From contig OX345642.1 of NCBI GenBank assembly GCA_947044365.1, positions 7,087,007 to 7,151,006 of the forward strand: a stretch of DNA of 64,000 bases, given 5' to 3'. The notes below the pieces were generated by a model, which was not told where the DNA came from, did no database searches, and saw only the letters and a program-made list of their open reading frames with translations. This document shows, piece after piece, positions 52,517-64,000 of the stretch (positions are counted from its first letter, which is position 1; each line of letters starts with the position of its first letter). The stretch comes from Petrosia ficiformis. Its lineage: Eukaryota; Porifera; Demospongiae; Haplosclerida; Petrosiidae. The translations under genes and the position numbers were made by a program.

Positions 52517-53482
52517 CATTTAGGTAATGCATGGATATGCTCTTCAAAGACGTCTACAGAATGTTGGAATCACAGTATCTTCATTACATCCTGGATCTGT
52601 TAGTATATACAAAATTATTATTAAATATGTTTTACATAACTATAATAGGTTAATACTGAAATATTGGATAAAGGAGTGGCTGATAGTTGGAAATTTCGTA
52701 TGCTTGCAGTAGGGGTGGGTTTAATAAAACGTGAGCTGTTACAACAAGAGAATTATGTAAATAACTTTCGATAGAGTAATGAGATGATGATTAAATTAGC
52801 TCTTTATTACTACTTTTTTCTTTGTCTTAGCTTTATTGAAAACTCCTCAACAAGGAGCTGCTACTACAATCAACTGTGCTGTTAATCCGGAACTCAATAA
52901 ACAACAACATTACTATTATGATAGTTGTAATGTGAAAACAGCTTCATCTTTATCTATGTAAGAAACTAGATCTATTAGTTACTGAGTACATTAATATATT
53001 ATAGTAAAGTGAAGTATATATATAATCTTCCTCTTATAATGTCTTTCACATCTTTATATAGGAATACTGAACTACAGGAACAGCTTTGGGAGATTAGTAT
53101 AAATATTGTTAAAGATTGGATCACTCCAGAAATTCTTGAGAAATATGGATCAAGAATGGAATTCATACAAGAGTCTACACCTACTAATGAAACTAAAGTC
53201 GAGGAAGAAGAAACAGGAGGAGATACAGGAGAGACTCCTCCAAGTGATCTCCCTTCTGATCCTCCTCCATCTGAAGATATAGAGGTTGAGAAGAATGAAG
53301 ATTCTCCTCCAGTGGAAGAGAAAATTGAAGTTGAAGTAAATGAGACAAAGGAAGAAGTGAAAGATGATACTACCGATATCAGAGAAGAGGAAATTAAACA
53401 AGAGAAGAATTTAGAAGATGAAGTTGAGAAAACAAATGAAAATTCAGAAGAAGTGATAGTGACAGAAGAGCAACTAAATTAA
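51319..53482 (+). CDS. SDR dehydrogenase 1 with acidic tail
   Basis: Seven exons: 51319-51477, 51536 to about 51718, about 52075-52308, about 52525-52599, about 52649-52728, about 52831-52957 and about 53063-53482. Motifs: [14 protein letters not shown] (NADP-type), INNAG, VSS and YGHSK. The exon after the PG motif reads [15 protein letters not shown]. The last exon starts with [16 protein letters not shown], then a tail rich in Glu, Asp and Pro with [19 protein letters not shown] and further acidic segments. Predicted cytosolic or ER-face oxidoreductase; the substrate is unknown. Intron 3 is a (CATA)n tract. The open frame after exon 1 runs on a little past its donor. Confidence 0.9.
52370..52512 (+). 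repeat. (CATA)n microsatellite in SDR 1 intron 3
   Basis: Pure cata with one caca block at 52456-52465. It runs to the catatatcatttag acceptor. Confidence 0.95.
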
Positions 53483-54297
53483 TAATGCATTCACAAATTA
53501 TTTTTTTTAGAGTTAAAAAGTCTTACTATTTTATATAATGATTATTAGCAAATGTTTCAATTGAATATAATTACTTTTGTGTCGGTATTTTGATCAAATT
53601 ACATGCTCGTACTCACATTAATCACTGTATTTCATGAATTTTTCAGTAGGGCTTTTGAACTGGAGGACATCTTTCTCCCACACTCAACCTGTAGCTGTCT
53701 TGCACTTTTCAAAATACTAGCAACAGGCTGCATCAGTGGGTAAGGATTCACTTGAAACGTGACTCGGCCATTTTATGTCATAAACTATGATTAAAGAAAG
53801 ATAATTGTCACATTAATCACCACAGAATGCATATTAAGAGTAGAGGAGTACATCAGACATGATGTTTGGTCAACATTATACAATCAGTTGTAACTTGCAC
53901 TTTAAAATTAAAGCATCAGAGAGGGCCATGCTGGGTACTAGCATTTAGGGAAAAATCGTTCCTTGATTGAAAAAATGAAATATTGGCATTGTCTCGCATG
54001 AGACTGAATAAGCAAATTTGGAATCTAACTGAATTCCAGAAGAAACTACTTAGAGTGATCTCCCTTCTGATCAGATATTGGTCATTAATAGTTCATTATA
54101 ATATACTATAGAAGAGGTCATACTTTAATGATACTTAATTATCAATTAATTTTAATAAGTTTAACTATTGATCTATAATAATGGGTAGAAGTTTTATTTA
54201 CTAGTTATACTTCAAATATCTAACCACACCTTCTTAGGCATCTTAGCTGAGCTACTAATAAGTAGTGGTTATACGTATATAGTTCTCATTTTTCAAT
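53483..54297. other. Intergenic region SDR 1 to SDR 2
   Basis: About 815 bp, with less repeat than the other SDR spacers. The words gatctcccttctgatcaga at about 54057 echo the SDR tail coding sequence (SDLPSDP) without a frame. A SDR leader copy lies before the next ATG. No gene seen. Confidence 0.55.
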
Positions 54298-56021
54298 ATG
54301 GGAGGAAGTTTATCTTTTCCTGTTGTTGATTTGAATGGTAAGGTAGTTATAGTGACTGGAGGTAATGCTGGTATTGGATATGAAGCAGCTAAATCTATTG
54401 CTATTATGGGTGCTCATACTATCATAGCTTGTAGATCAAGAGAGAAAGCTACAACAGTATGTAATAACTGAGGTTATGATGTTCTTTATTTTATTTCTTC
54501 TATATTCTACAGGCTATTGAACAAATGAAACAAGAGATTAATGAAGAACATCCAGACAAATCAGTCACTATAGAGTTCATGATACTAGATCTTGCATCTT
54601 TCCGTTCTACAAAAGATTTCACTGTAGCATTCAAAGAGAAGAATCTTCCATTACATATACTAATCAACAATGCTGGAATATTTGGACATCCTCAAGGTAT
54701 AGTGCAATACTGTATTATATGAGTATTGATGTATTCTATAATATGGGCATGGAATATTCATTCTCTTTTATCTTAGTCATGACAGAAGATGGGAATGAGT
54801 CACATTTTCAAGTTAATCATCTTGGTCATTTTCTCCTCACTCTGGAACTACTACCCATCATGTTAGACACAGCTACTAGTACAGGAGATTGCAGGATAGT
54901 TGCAGTATCTAGCTGGGGACATTTCCGTGGTCAATTTGTTCCTAATAACATGAATGGTGAACAGTCATATGACCGACTTCCTTTTTACTGTCACTCTAAG
55001 CTCTATAACGTACGTCCATTAATACATACATACATACATACATACATACATACATACATACATACATACATACATGGATACATACATACATACATACATA
55101 CATATATCATTTAGGTGATGCATGGATATGCTCTTCAAAGACGTCTACAGAATGTTGGAATCACAGTATCTTCATTGAATCCTGGAACTGTTAGTATTTA
55201 ATGTAGTATATATATTACATTTTAAATAAAACTTCAGGTCAGCACTGATGCAGGAGAGAAAGGATTGGATAACACTTGGAAGTTAGCTATTTGGAAATTT
55301 GGGAGAAAAAGTAATGAGATGATGGTTATATTACCTCTTTGTAATTACTTCTTGAATTTAGCTTTTTTTAAAACCCCTCAACAAGGAGCTGTTAATACTA
55401 TTAACTGTGCTGTTAATCCTGAACTCAATAAACAGCAACATTATTACTATGATAGCTGTAATGTGAAAGCACCTTCATCTCAAGCTATGTAAGAAACTGA
55501 TCTTCCATACATGATTATGAGTTAAGTATGTTACACTTATTTACATCATTTATATATATAGGAGTTTTGAACTACAGGAACAGCTTTGGGAAATTAGTAT
55601 AAATATTGTTAAAGATTGGATGACTCCAGAAATTCTTGAGAAATATGGATCCAGAATGGAAGCTACACCTACTAATAAAACAGTTGAGGGAGAGAGTACA
55701 CAAAATCAGAAAGAGGAAGAAGAAACAGGAGAAGAAACAGGAGGAGATACAGGAGAGACTCCTCCAAGTGATCTCCCTTCTGATCCTCCTCCATCTGAAG
55801 ATGTAGAGGTTGAGAAGAATGAAGATTCTTCTCCAGTGGAAGAGAAAGTTGAAGTTGAAGTAAATGAGGCAAAGGAAGAAGTGAAAGATGATACTACTGA
55901 TATCAGAGAAGAGGAAAGTAAACAAGAAAAGAATTTAGAAGATGAAGTTGAGAAAACAAATGAAAATTCAGAAGAAGTGACAGTGACAGAAGATCCTGAA
56001 GAGTCTACAGAAACTCAATAA
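54298..56021 (+). CDS. SDR dehydrogenase 2 with acidic tail
   Basis: Same seven-exon structure as SDR 1, starting at ATG 54298 and ending at TAA 56019-56021. Exons 1-2 are almost identical to SDR 1, except [10 protein letters not shown] and YEAAK; they carry TGGNAGIG and INNAG. The active-site triad has Ser in AVSSWG and YCHSK. The exon after the PG motif (VSTDAGEKGLDNTWK) differs strongly from SDR 1. The final exon has SFELQEQLW, then an acidic tail with a duplicated EETGEETGG element. Intron 3 is a (CATA)n tract. Predicted NADP-dependent oxidoreductase, substrate unknown. Confidence 0.9.
55020..55105 (+). repeat. (CATA)n microsatellite in SDR 2 intron 3
   Basis: The same position as in the other forward SDR genes, shorter here, with one catgga interruption. 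Confidence 0.95.
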
Positions 56022-56329
56022 TACTAACACTCTTATAACTATTAATGATGTAATATAGTTAAATATACCATACACCTGCTGTTTACACTGAGCTTTGACC
56101 ACAATTGTACAATGTGACAACAAACTAATTGCCTAACATAACCATAGTATTACTTCTTATAGTATCATGTAAGACTTCACCAAGCTTATTTTTTACAGGT
56201 GTGCTGAAATGTTATGTGTAGCATTTTAAACAAACTCGGTCCTATACTCTTCATAGTCTTCAAGAAATAGTATAAACTAGTTGTTTCGTTGTGAAACTCA
56301 CGAAACATCAATACTTTCATTTATTAATA

Positions 56330-56860
56330 GTTATTAAACCATCAATCGATGGTTGTTAAACTATTAGTTATTAACTATTAATAGTTATTAAACTATTACC
56401 TATTAATAGTTATTAAACTACTAACTATAGTTATTAATCTTTTAATATTAATAGTTATTAAATACCTATCGATTGATAGTTTAATAACTATTATATAGTT
56501 ATTAATTTATTAACATTAATAATTATTAAATTGTTAATAGTTATTAAACTATTAACTATCAATAGTTATTAACATATTAACTATAATATCATAAAGATAT
56601 ATAATAACTATTAATGTTAATGGATTAATAACTGTTAATAGTTAATAGTTTAATAACTATTAATAGTTAATAGTTTATTAACTATTAAAATTAATAGTTA
56701 TTAAATACCTATTTATATAATTATAACTAATAGACTATTGATACTTAATGAATTAACTATCATATTATTAACTATCAATAGTTAGTTAACTAGCATTGGA
56801 AACATAAATAGTTAATTATTAACTATTGCTATATACTAACTTTCAATAATTGTTATACTA
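56330..56860 (+). repeat. TTAATAGTTATTAAACTA palindromic tandem repeat, spacer SDR 2 to 3
   Basis: Units of 15-20 bp built from actattaatagttattaaac on both orientations, so the whole tract can fold on itself. A related array is found upstream of SDR 4 only. Confidence 0.9.
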
Positions 56861-56879
56861 CATTATTTTGTTATTTAAT

Positions 56880-57661
56880 ATGGGTGGAAGTGTATCTTTT
56901 CCTGTTGTTGATTTGAATGGTAAGGTAGTTATAGTGACTGGAGGTAATGCTGGTATTGGATATGAAACAGCTAAATCTATTGCTATTATGGGTGCTCATA
57001 CTATCATAGCTTGTAGATCAAGAGAGAAAGCTACAACAGTATGTAATAACTGAGGTTATGATGTTCTTCATTTTATTTCTTTTTATATTCTACAGGCTGT
57101 GGAACAAATGAAACAAGAGATTAATGAACTACATCCAGACAAATCAGTCACTATAGAGTTCATGATACTAGATCTTGCATCTTTCCGTTCTACAAAAGAT
57201 TTCACTGTAGCATTCAAAGAGAAGAATCTTCCATTACATATACTAATCAACAATGCTGGAATATTTGGACATCCTCAAGGTATAATGCAATGCTGTATTA
57301 TATGAGTATTGATGTATTCTATAATATGGGCATGGAATTATGCACTATGTGCTTTCATTTATCTTAGTCATGACAGAAGATGGCAATGAGTCACATTTCC
57401 AAGTGAATTATCTCGGTCATTTTCTCCTTACTCTGGAATTACTACCCATCATGTTAGACACAGCTACTAGTACAGGAGATTGTAGGATAGTTATAGTATC
57501 TTCAGTAGGACTATTCAATGGTCAGTTTGTTCCTGATAATATGAATGGTGAACAGTCATATGGAAGACTTGCTTTTTACTGTCACTCTAAGCTATATAAG
57601 GTATGGTCATCATTGCATGCAACATCCATCATCCTTCAATCAATACATACATACATACATG

Positions 57662-57724
<63 letters not shown>

Positions 57725-58602
57725 CATTTAGGTAATGCATGGATATGCTCTTCAAAGACGTCTACAGAATGTTGGAATCACAGTATCTTCATTACATCCT
57801 GGACATGTTAGTTAATATAAGTATAACACTAACTTATCATTGATTAGTAGTGTGTATGTAGGCCAAAACTGAAATAGGTGAAAAAGGCGTAGCTGACAGC
57901 TGGATGATATATCTTTGGAAAGCAGGAAAAAAAAGTGATGAACTTATACAACAGTAACTGATATATTTTTATTCTTTTTCTTAATTAGCTTTTTTTAAAA
58001 CTCCTCAACAAGGAGCTGTTACCGCTATTAACTGTGCTGTTAATCCTGAACTCAATAAACAACAACATTATTACTATGGTGAATGTAGAGTCAAAACACC
58101 CTCAATGTTATCTATGTAAGCTATTTGTTACTCTGCACTGGAGTAAAGTATGCCCTTTATGACGTCTTTAACATCTTTATATAGGAATGCTGAGCTACAG
58201 GAACAGCTTTGGGAGATTAGTATAAATATTGTTAAAGATTGGATGACTCCAGAAATTCTTGAGAAATATGGATCAAGAATGGAATTTACAAAACCTAAAG
58301 TCAAGGAAGAGAGTACACAAAATCAAGAAGAAACAGGAGAGACTCCTCCAAGTGATCTCCCTTCTGATCCTCCTCCATCTGAAGATATAGAGGTTGAGAA
58401 GAATGAAGATTCTTCTCCAGTGGAAGAGAAAGTTGAGGTTGAAGTAAATGAGACAAAGGAAGAAGTGAAAGATGATACTACCGATATCAGAGAAGAGGAA
58501 ATTAAACAAGAGAAGAATTTAGAAGATGAAGTTGAGAAAACAAATGAAAATTCAGAAGTGACAGTGACAGAAGATCCTGAAGAGTCTACAGAAACTCAAT
58601 AA
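56880..58602 (+). CDS. SDR dehydrogenase 3 with acidic tail
   Basis: Starts at ATG 56880, ends at TAA 58602. Exons follow the family pattern. Motifs are [18 protein letters not shown] and YCHSK. The post-PG exon reads [15 protein letters not shown], closest to the SDR 1 form at GVADSW but different elsewhere, with intron donor in AAAAAAAAgtgatg. A shorter acidic tail of about 95 residues ([20 protein letters not shown]) has lost one repeat block. Intron 3 is (CATA)n with an ATAT insert. Predicted NADP-type oxidoreductase, substrate unknown. Confidence 0.9.
57640..57722 (+). repeat. (CATA)n microsatellite in SDR 3 intron 3
   Basis: catacata with one catatata insertion at about 57686. Confidence 0.95.
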
Positions 58603-58764
58603 TACTAACACTCTTATAACTATTAATGATGTAATATAGTTAAATATACCATACACCTGCTGTTTACACTGAGCTGTAACCACAATTGTATAATGTGACA
58701 AACTAATTGCCTAATTATGAAACATGCATTTTAGGTGTCTGTACAAATCCTTTGCAAAATAAAC

Positions 58765-59620
58765 TAGAAAATAACTATTAATAGTTATTAAACTATAACT
58801 ATAACTATTAAACTATAACTTTCAATAGTTTCTTAAACTATAACTATCAATAGTTATTAAACTATAACTATAACTATTAAACTATAACTATAACTATTAA
58901 ACTATAACTATCAATAGTTATTCAACTATAACTATCAATAGTTATATAGAGGAAAGTTTATTAGGAGAAACCCTCCTAACGGTGTTATATTAGCATTCCC
59001 ATCAAATAGTCCCAGTTTGATGGGCACTCTTTTTTTAAGGAGGCAGCATGGCTTAGTGGTTGGAGCTTGAGCCTCCTGATCTAAAGGTCAGTGGTTCGAG
59101 TCCAGCTGCGGTCATGTTGTTTCCTGAAAAGAGAGTGTCTGTTTTTCTGTGGACTTCAATGCTAATATCAATAGTTATTAAACTATAACTATTAACTGTT
59201 ATTAAAGTATAACTATCAATAGTTATTAAACTATAACTATTAACTGTTATTAAAGTATAACTATCAATAGTTATTAAACTATAACTATTGATAGTTATTG
59301 ATCTATAACTATTAATAGTTATTAAACTATTAATAGTTATTAAACTATAACTATCAATAGTTATTAAACTATAACTATTAATTGTTATTAAAGTATAACT
59401 ATCAATAGTTATTAACTATAACTATTAATAGTTATTAATCTATAACTATTAATAGTTATTAAACTATTAACTATCAATAGTTATGTTAATTAATAGTTAT
59501 TAAACTATTAGCTAACTAATAAAGTAATAAACTAATATTTGTTAATTAATTAACTATCAATAGTTAGTATTCTATTAACTGTTAACAAACTTTAAACTAT
59601 TAAAAATTATTAATAATTAG
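58765..59620 (+). repeat. AACTATCAATAGTTATTAAACTATA tandem repeat, spacer SDR 3 to 4
   Basis: About 30 units of 20-30 bp around the palindromic words actatcaatagt and actattaatagt, interrupted by a roughly 220-bp insertion at 58946-59166. Confidence 0.92.
59042..59146 (+). mobile_element. tRNA-like Pol III unit, probable tRNA-derived SINE or tRNA pseudogene
   Basis: A box TGGCTTAGTGG at 59049-59059 and a perfect B box GGTTCGAGTCC at 59093-59103 lie 33 nt apart, as in tRNA genes. A short GGCAGC/GCTGC acceptor-like stem flanks them. A TTTTT terminator follows at 59142. The anticodon arm does not fold well, so a functional tRNA is unlikely. It sits in the roughly 220-bp block that interrupts the satellite. 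Confidence 0.65.
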
Positions 59621-59652
59621 TGGTTACAGACTTACAGTTCTCATTTTTCAAT

Positions 59653-61822
59653 ATGGGTGGAAGTTTATCTTTTCCTGATGTTGATTTGAATGGTAAGGTA
59701 GTTATAGTGACTGGAGGTAATGCTGGTATTGGATATGAAACAGCTAAATCTATTGCTATTATGGGTGCTCATACTATCATAGCTTGTAGATCAAGAGAGA
59801 AAGCTACAACAGTATGTAATAACTCAGGTTATGATGTTCTTCATTTTAAATCTTTTATATTCCACAGGCTATAGAACAAATGAAACAAGAGATTAATGAA
59901 GAACATCCAGACAAATCAGTCACTATAGAGTTCATGATACTAGATCTTGGATCTTTCCGTTCTACAAAAGATTTCACTGTAGCATTCAAAGAGAAGAATC
60001 TTCCATTACATATACTAATCAACAATGCTGGAATATTTGGACATCCTCAAAGTATGGTTACAATGTTACTTGCTTTTCATTATATTTATTAAGTATTTGA
60101 TGCATTATAAATTAATCATAATATTATGTGACCTGGCTAATTTTCAAAAAGGCTTTCTCGCAAAATAATTATGATTTTATCTTTAATGGTTCACTGTTCT
60201 CCAATTTGTACAGAAAGTCAATAATATTTTGTATCCATTAAAAGCTGTTATTGAACTTCTTACGTACCAAAGTTCATTGACTTGCTTTACATTGATTAGC
60301 TATTGAATTTTAACATTCGATAAAAATTATTTTCCAGGAATGTATTGATAACATGTAGTATGTTGGAAGTTGTGATGTGTTGTTTATCGTATTTACTCTC
60401 CTATTTTATCCTAGCCATGACAGAAGACGGCAATGAGTTACATTTCCAAGTGAATTATCTCAGTCATTTTCTCCTTACTATGGAACTACTACCCATCATA
60501 TTAGACACAGCTACTAGTACAGGAGATTGTAGGATAGTTATAGTGTCTTCAAGTGGATTTTTCAATGGTCAGTTTGTACCTGATAACATGAATGCTGAAC
60601 AATCATATGGAAGAATCGCTTCCTATAATAACTCTAAACTGTATAATGTAAGTGATGATATTAGTAGCCATACATACATACATACATACATACGTACGTA
60701 CGTACATACATACATACATACATACATACATACATACATACATACATACATACATACATGCATACATACATACATACATAGTTACATGTATACATACATA
60801 CATACATAGTTACATACATACATAGTTACAAATATACATACATACATGCATACATACATAGTTACATACATACATACATACATAACACACATATATACAT
60901 ACATACATCATTTAGGTGATGCATGGATATGCTCTTCAAAGACGTCTACAGAATGTTGGAATCACAGTATCTTCATTGAATCCTGGAATTGTTAGTGTAA
61001 TAGGACATATATTTATTATTGATTGTGTGTTGATATTTAGGTCTCTACTGACGGAGTTGATAAAGGACTGGAGAGTGACGGCTGGAAGCTCAGTTTGTGG
61101 AAAGTTGTGAAGAAAACTGGTGAGTTGATAAAATAGTAATATATAATAATGATTAGGTGATTTCTTTAGGTGTGTTCCGAAATCCTCAACAAGGAGCTGC
61201 TACTAGTCTTAACTGTGCTGTTAATCCTGAACTCAATAAACAACAACATTATTACTATGATAGTTGTAATGTGAAAACAGCTTCATCTTTATCTATGTAA
61301 GAAACTGGATCTACGTATGTACATTAGTATATTAGAGTGAAGCTTATGATCCTCTTATTAACAACTTTAACATCTTTATATAGGAATGCTGAACTACAGG
61401 AACAGCTTTGGGAGATTAGTATAAATATTGTTAAAGATTGGATCACTCCAGAAATCCTTGAGAAATATGGATCAAGAATCGATTTCACAAAACCTAAAGT
61501 CGATGGAGAGAGTACACAAAATCAAGAAGAGGAAGAAGAAACAGGAGATACAGGAGAGACTCCTCCAAATAATCTCCCTTCTGATCCTCCTCCATCTGAA
61601 GATATAGAGGTTGAGAAGAATGAAGATTCTTCTCCAGTGGAAGAGAAAGTTGAAGTTGAAGTAAATGAGACAAAGGAAGAAGTGAAAGATGATACTACTG
61701 ATCTCAGAGAAGAGGAAATCAAAGAAGAAAAGAATGTGGTAGATGAAGTTGAGAAAACAAATGATTCAGAAGAAGTGAAAGTGACAGAAGAGCCTGAAGA
61801 GTCTACAGAAACACAAGATTAA
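59653..61822 (+). CDS. SDR dehydrogenase 4 with acidic tail
   Basis: Starts at ATG 59653, ends at TAA 61822. The first two exons are as in its sisters but read SFPDVDLN. Exon 3 has VSSSG and an active-site motif YNNSK. The post-PG exon reads [16 protein letters not shown], different from SDR 1-3. The next exon carries [18 protein letters not shown], then an acidic tail with [15 protein letters not shown] and an ending of its own (ETQD). Intron 3 is a long (CATA)n tract; intron 2 is about 370 bp. Predicted NADP-type oxidoreductase, substrate unknown. Confidence 0.9.
60665..60912 (+). repeat. (CATA)n microsatellite in SDR 4 intron 3
   Basis: Longer tract with cagttac and cgtacgta interruptions, ending at the catcatttag acceptor. 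Confidence 0.95.
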
Positions 61823-61899
61823 TAATTATAATGTGTTTAGGAAATCATCTTTTTTTAAGTGTTAATAAACATTGACTCAACCTTCTCATTATTATTGTA

Positions 61900-63092
61900 A
61901 TGGGAGGAAGTTTATCTTTTCCTGTTGTTGATTTGAATGGTAAGGTAGTTATAGTGACTGGAGGTAATGCTGGTATTGGATATGAAACAGCTAAATCTAT
62001 TGCTATTATGGGTGCTCATACTATCATAGCTTGTAGATCAAGAGAGAAAGCTACAACAGTATGTAATAACTGAGGTTATGATGTTCTTCATTTTATTTCT
62101 TTATATTCTACAGGCTGTGGAACAAATGAAACAAGAGATTAATGAACTACATCCAGACAAATCAGTCACTATAGAGTTCATGATACTAGATCTTGCATCT
62201 TTCCGTTCTACAAAAGATTTCACTGTAGCATTCAAAGAGAAGAATCTTCCATTACATATACTAATCAACAATGCTGGAATATTTGGACATCCTCAAGGTA
62301 TATTCATATTTTAAATATTGACAATACCTGATATAGAGTATTATACATGTACAATATAGTCATATATAGTAATGATGCATTGGTAATCAGTATCGATCAT
62401 TCAACCATTGTTTTAGTATTGGTAATAGTAGTTTAACTAATACTGTAATGAGTATACAAGTAATATTATGATTATATCAAAGCTATTAATTATTGAGAAA
62501 ACGTTCATTTTTCATTGAAAAATCAGATAATTGTAATATTGGTATCTATTATCATTACATATGTAAAGTCATTATTTGTTTATTATAATATCAGGAAAAC
62601 ACACTCTAAACTATACAGAGCTTATATATACATAAGAAATGATAGCTTCTATTTAATTAATGTGACATTAATCCTCACTTCTACATTTAGGCATAATTTA
62701 CAGTGTTTATAAATAGTTGTATAAATTCTGACCTCTGATCTTAGTCATGACAGAAGATGGTTATGAGTCACATTTCCAGGTGAATCATCTCGGTCATTTT
62801 CTCCTTACTCTGGAACTACTACCCATCATGTTAGACACAGCTACTAGTACAGGAGATTGTAGGATAGTTATAGTATCTTCTCGAATGCATTTCAATAGTG
62901 AGTTTATACCTGATAACATGAATGGTGAACAATTGTATGGACGAATTTCCTTTTATAGTCATTCTAAGCTCTATAATGTAAGTAATGATACATACATACA
63001 CACATACATACATATATACATACATACATACATACATATATACATACATACACACATACATACGTATATACATACATACATACATACATACA

Positions 63093-63126
<34 letters not shown>

Positions 63127-64000
63127 CATACATACATACATACATATATACATACATACACACATACATACGTATATACATACATACATACATACATACA
63201 TACATACATACATACATACATACATACATACATACATACATACATTACATACATATATCATTTAGGTAATGCATGGATATGCTCTCCAGAGACGCTTAAC
63301 AAATGTTGGGATCACAGTGTCTTCATTACAGCCTGGATTTGTGAGTTCAATATCAGATCTACAATAATTATTATATTACAAATTATAATGAGATATATAT
63401 TCCATTTAATTTAAAGTTCATGTTAGTTTCAGCTACAATGATTTGGAACATCACATTAATATATACAGGTGGATACTGAAATACTTCACAAAGGATTATA
63501 TGATAGTGAGACAAAGTTAGCTTTGTGGAAAATATCAAGAGTATTTTTGAAACGTAAGTTGATGCTACACATATAATATCATTATGCTTATAATATACTA
63601 CTTATATCATAGGTACAATGAAGAGTCCTCAACAAGGAGCTGCTACTAGTATTAACTGTGCTGTTAATCCTGAACTCAATAAACAACAACATTATTACTA
63701 TGATAATTGTGAAGTCACATCACCATTAGCTTTATCTATGTAAGACCTGGGGTCTATCTATCTGTCTGAATATTAGATGTTCATTTAATTAGTTCATGAA
63801 TTTCACATCTTTATATAGGAATACTGAACTACAGGAACAACTTTGGGAGATTAGTATAAATATTGTTAAAGATTGGATCACTCCAGACATTCTTGAGAAA
63901 TATGGATCAAGAATGGAATTCACAAAAACTAATAAAACTGAAGTCGAGGGAGAGAGTACACAAGATCAGAAAGATGAAGAAGAGACTCCTCCAAGTGATC
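61900..64000 (+). CDS. SDR dehydrogenase 5 with acidic tail (3' truncated by window end)
   Basis: Starts at ATG 61900, only 78 bp after the SDR 4 stop. Exon 1 is as in its sisters (TGGNAGIG). Exon 2 has INNAG. Exon 3 (62745-62978) has VSSRM and YSHSK. The post-PG exon reads [16 protein letters not shown]. The next is [18 protein letters not shown]. The last exon starts near 63820 with NTELQEQLW and the tail runs past the window end. Intron 2 is longer than usual, about 450 bp, and intron 3 is the longest (CATA)n tract. The tail end is not seen. Confidence 0.9.
62985..63252 (+). repeat. (CATA)n microsatellite in SDR 5 intron 3
   Basis: catacata with tatatacata and cacacata inserts. A block of about 120 bp appears twice (62996-63110 and 63115-63230). 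Confidence 0.95.

Overview
ORGANISM. This is eukaryotic nuclear DNA from an animal. It is AT-rich, with spliceosomal genes (GT..AG introns, many of only 50-300 bp), a class II tRNA-Ser gene and very abundant tetranucleotide microsatellites. The gene set is metazoan: TRIM-NHL proteins with a filamin repeat, an ANKS3-like ankyrin/SAM protein, a Sosondowah (SOWAH) homologue, an LRRCC1-like centrosomal coiled coil, a secretory-pathway Ca2+-ATPase and a CHCHD1-like mitoribosomal protein. Gene density, intron size and multiplied intronless TRIM-NHL genes suggest a demosponge. That is inference from gene style, not proof. LAYOUT. 1-1130 (+): the last two recognised exons of a multipass membrane protein. 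1252-3438 (-): TRIM-NHL gene A. 3972-4053 (-): tRNA-Ser(UGA). 4097-10333 (+): LRRCC1-like coiled-coil gene of about 19 exons. 10888-15847 (+): ANKS3-like gene with a 0.7-kb foldback element in its first intron. 16033-16359 (-): CHCHD1/MRPS37-like. 16456-17475 (-): single-pass membrane protein. 17883-24662 (+): SPCA-type Ca2+ pump, 22 coding exons. 25307-34868 (+): TRIM-NHL genes B, C and D, interleaved with broken copies of the 3' end of the Ca2+ pump gene. 35450-48275 (-): SOWAH-like gene, whose introns hold most of the window's satellites, including a 367-bp higher-order repeat. 48636-51225 (-) and 51319 to the window end (+): six SDR dehydrogenases, one reverse and five forward, with a 93-bp divergent promoter between the first two. 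The fifth forward gene runs off the window. HOW IT FITS. Two lineage-type expansions dominate. The TRIM-NHL array was copied as a unit that carried the end of the upstream pump gene, and its members have since lost different domains. The SDR array keeps near-identical cofactor-binding exons while the exon after the PG motif and the loop after the catalytic serine diverge; all five forward members have a Pro/Glu-rich acidic tail where visible. Between the arrays are single-copy housekeeping and ciliary/centrosomal genes. I saw no virus, retrotransposon reverse transcriptase, CRISPR array or bacterial-type operon. All exon boundaries were read by eye from splice sites and frame continuity; none has transcript support here.
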